The notes below the pieces were generated by a model. That model was not told where the DNA came from and did not search any database. It saw only the letters and a program-made list of their open reading frames with translations. A stretch of DNA of 64,000 bases from Paenibacillus sp. OV219. GTDB taxonomy: Bacteria; Bacillota; Bacilli; Paenibacillales; Paenibacillaceae. A program made the translations under genes and the position numbers. The stretch is taken from contig NZ_FOCJ01000008.1 of assembly GCF_900110075.1 (NCBI RefSeq), positions 62,001-126,000 of the forward strand, in the 5' to 3' direction. Below are positions 63,072-64,000 of this stretch, piece after piece. How positions within the stretch are numbered: position 1 is the first letter of the stretch; the number at the start of each line of letters is the position of its first letter.

Positions 63072-64000
63072 ATGAAGATTACGAGCGCAAAGAGCTTTAT
63101 ACTACATGTTCCGATTACGCCGCCGATTACGGACGCGATCAATGTAGCGACACACTGGGGTGTAACCGGCGTCCGTATTGAAACGGATGAAGGCATTACC
63201 GGATACGGCTATACTGGAACGACCGCCAAGGGCGATGAGATGATTGCCGATACCATTGATCGGTACTATGCCCCTGCGCTCGTTGGCAAAGATCCGACGA
63301 TGATCAAGCAAATTTGGGATGATCTGCGGTTTGGCCCGATGCACTGGATTGGCCGTGCCGGCATAACGCATATGGCGCTTGCGGCTGTTGATATTGCGCT
63401 GTGGGATATCGTCTCGAAGGCTGCGAATAAGCCGCTCTGGCAATATCTTGGCGGACATAAGCCTGAGAAGATTAAAGCGTACAATACGAACGGCGGATGG
63501 CTGAATTGGAGCAAAGAGCGCTTAATCTCAGACATTACGTCCATCGTGGATCAAGGCTTCACTGCAGTAAAGATGAAAGTCGGCAAACCGGATCCGCGCG
63601 AAGATTTCGACCGTGTGCAAGCTGTGCGCAAGGCAATCGGCGATGACATCGGCCTCATGATCGACGTTAATCAGCAGTGGAATATTACAACTGCGATGAC
63701 GTGGGGCAAGAAGCTGGAGCAGTTTGATCTGATGTGGCTCGAAGAGCCGCTTAACCCGGATGATATTGCGGGGCATCGCAAACTGGCGGATGCGCTGAAC
63801 GTGCCGATCGCACTTGGCGAGCATGTTTACAACAAGTATGCTTTCCGGGATTACATCCATCAAGGCGCTGTTGAATATGTGCAGGTTGACGTTACACGTG
63901 TAGGCGGCGTAACCGAATGGCTGCAAGTGGCGGGACTCGCTGCGGCGTATGACTTGCCGATCTGTCCGCATGTCGGCGACATGGGTCAAATTCATCAGCA
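63072..64000 (+). CDS. Mandelate racemase/enolase-superfamily enzyme, 3'-truncated by the window
   Basis: ATG 63072 is ten bases after GGAGGGAG; the frame runs open to the window end (309 codons), so roughly 70-90 residues are missing. The N-terminal capping domain starts MKITSAKSFILHVPIT. Catalytic Lys167-x-Lys169 (VKMKVG), metal ligands Asp198 (IDVN), Glu224 (WLEEPL) and Glu250 (LGEH), then Asp273 and His300 (CPHVGD), are all present: the mandelate racemase/muconate subgroup with a Lys and a His base. Members epimerise or dehydrate sugar acids such as galactarate, fuconate or rhamnonate, and others; the exact substrate cannot be read. It is the last visible gene of the second sugar operon. 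Confidence 0.9.
   Translation, partial: MKITSAKSFILHVPITPPITDAINVATHWGVTGVRIETDEGITGYGYTGTTAKGDEMIADTIDRYYAPALVGKDPTMIKQIWDDLRFGPMHWIGRAGITHMALAAVDIALWDIVSKAANKPLWQYLGGHKPEKIKAYNTNGGWLNWSKERLISDITSIVDQGFTAVKMKVGKPDPREDFDRVQAVRKAIGDDIGLMIDVNQQWNITTAMTWGKKLEQFDLMWLEEPLNPDDIAGHRKLADALNVPIALGEHVYNKYAFRDYIHQGAVEYVQVDVTRVGGVTEWLQVAGLAAAYDLPICPHVGDMGQIHQ

Noticed and set aside
1-64000. Mobile element or genomic island
   Set aside because: No transposase, integrase, tRNA-flanked attachment site or phage gene was found, despite repeated sequences at several places.

Overview
The window reads as chromosomal DNA of a Gram-positive, spore-forming Bacillales bacterium, most likely Paenibacillaceae (Paenibacillus or Cohnella type). 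The reasons are strong AGGAGG ribosome sites with frequent GTG and TTG starts, an S-layer-anchored multidomain xylanase, sugar importers with LplB/YtcP-type permeases, an mmg-type methylcitrate operon, KimA, YpsA and a SigB module. This is inferred from gene content; no database search was run. No rRNA, tRNA, phage, transposase or CRISPR locus was seen.

Layout. 1-1315: the end of a Nif3-like gene, then tandem hairpin repeats. 1316-5347: secreted GH10 xylanase. 5579-10837: LysR regulator divergent from a zwf-tkt-tal pentose phosphate operon. 11154-11697: eleven 51-bp tandem repeats. 11876-12772: ankyrin protein. 12921-21234: an mmg-like operon (two acyl-CoA dehydrogenases, thiolase, hydroxyacyl-CoA dehydrogenase, methylisocitrate lyase, methylcitrate synthase, methylcitrate dehydratase), which would oxidise short acyl chains and feed propionyl-CoA into the methylcitrate cycle. 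21371-33910: housekeeping and accessory genes (KimA, HisJ, MgtC, phosphoesterase, YpsA, nucleoside hydrolase, VanY-like peptidase, TPR-GH26 enzyme, small proteins, lipase). 34066-38356: a response-regulator/PP2C phosphatase and, on the other strand, rsbV-rsbW-sigB, sharing an identical promoter pattern.

38438-49268 and 55817-64000 are two carbohydrate loci built on the same plan: dedicated regulators, a binding protein with two LplB/YtcP-type permeases (no ATPase gene nearby), a phytanoyl-CoA-dioxygenase-like (PhyH) protein and an enolase-superfamily enzyme. The first also has two GH127-like enzymes. The second has a PhyH-HEAT fusion and runs off the window end. Between them lie another hairpin array, a YflT-like protein and an ECF sigma/anti-sigma/double ABC-2 transporter operon (50575-55737).

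The most unusual content is the recurrent GAGAG...CTCTC hairpin family in three intergenic arrays with complementary changes in the stems, the invariant 51-bp array, the paired PhyH/enolase sugar loci, and several precise regulatory architectures: twin SigB-type promoters, operators placed inside promoters, and three cre-like sites at the sugar genes.
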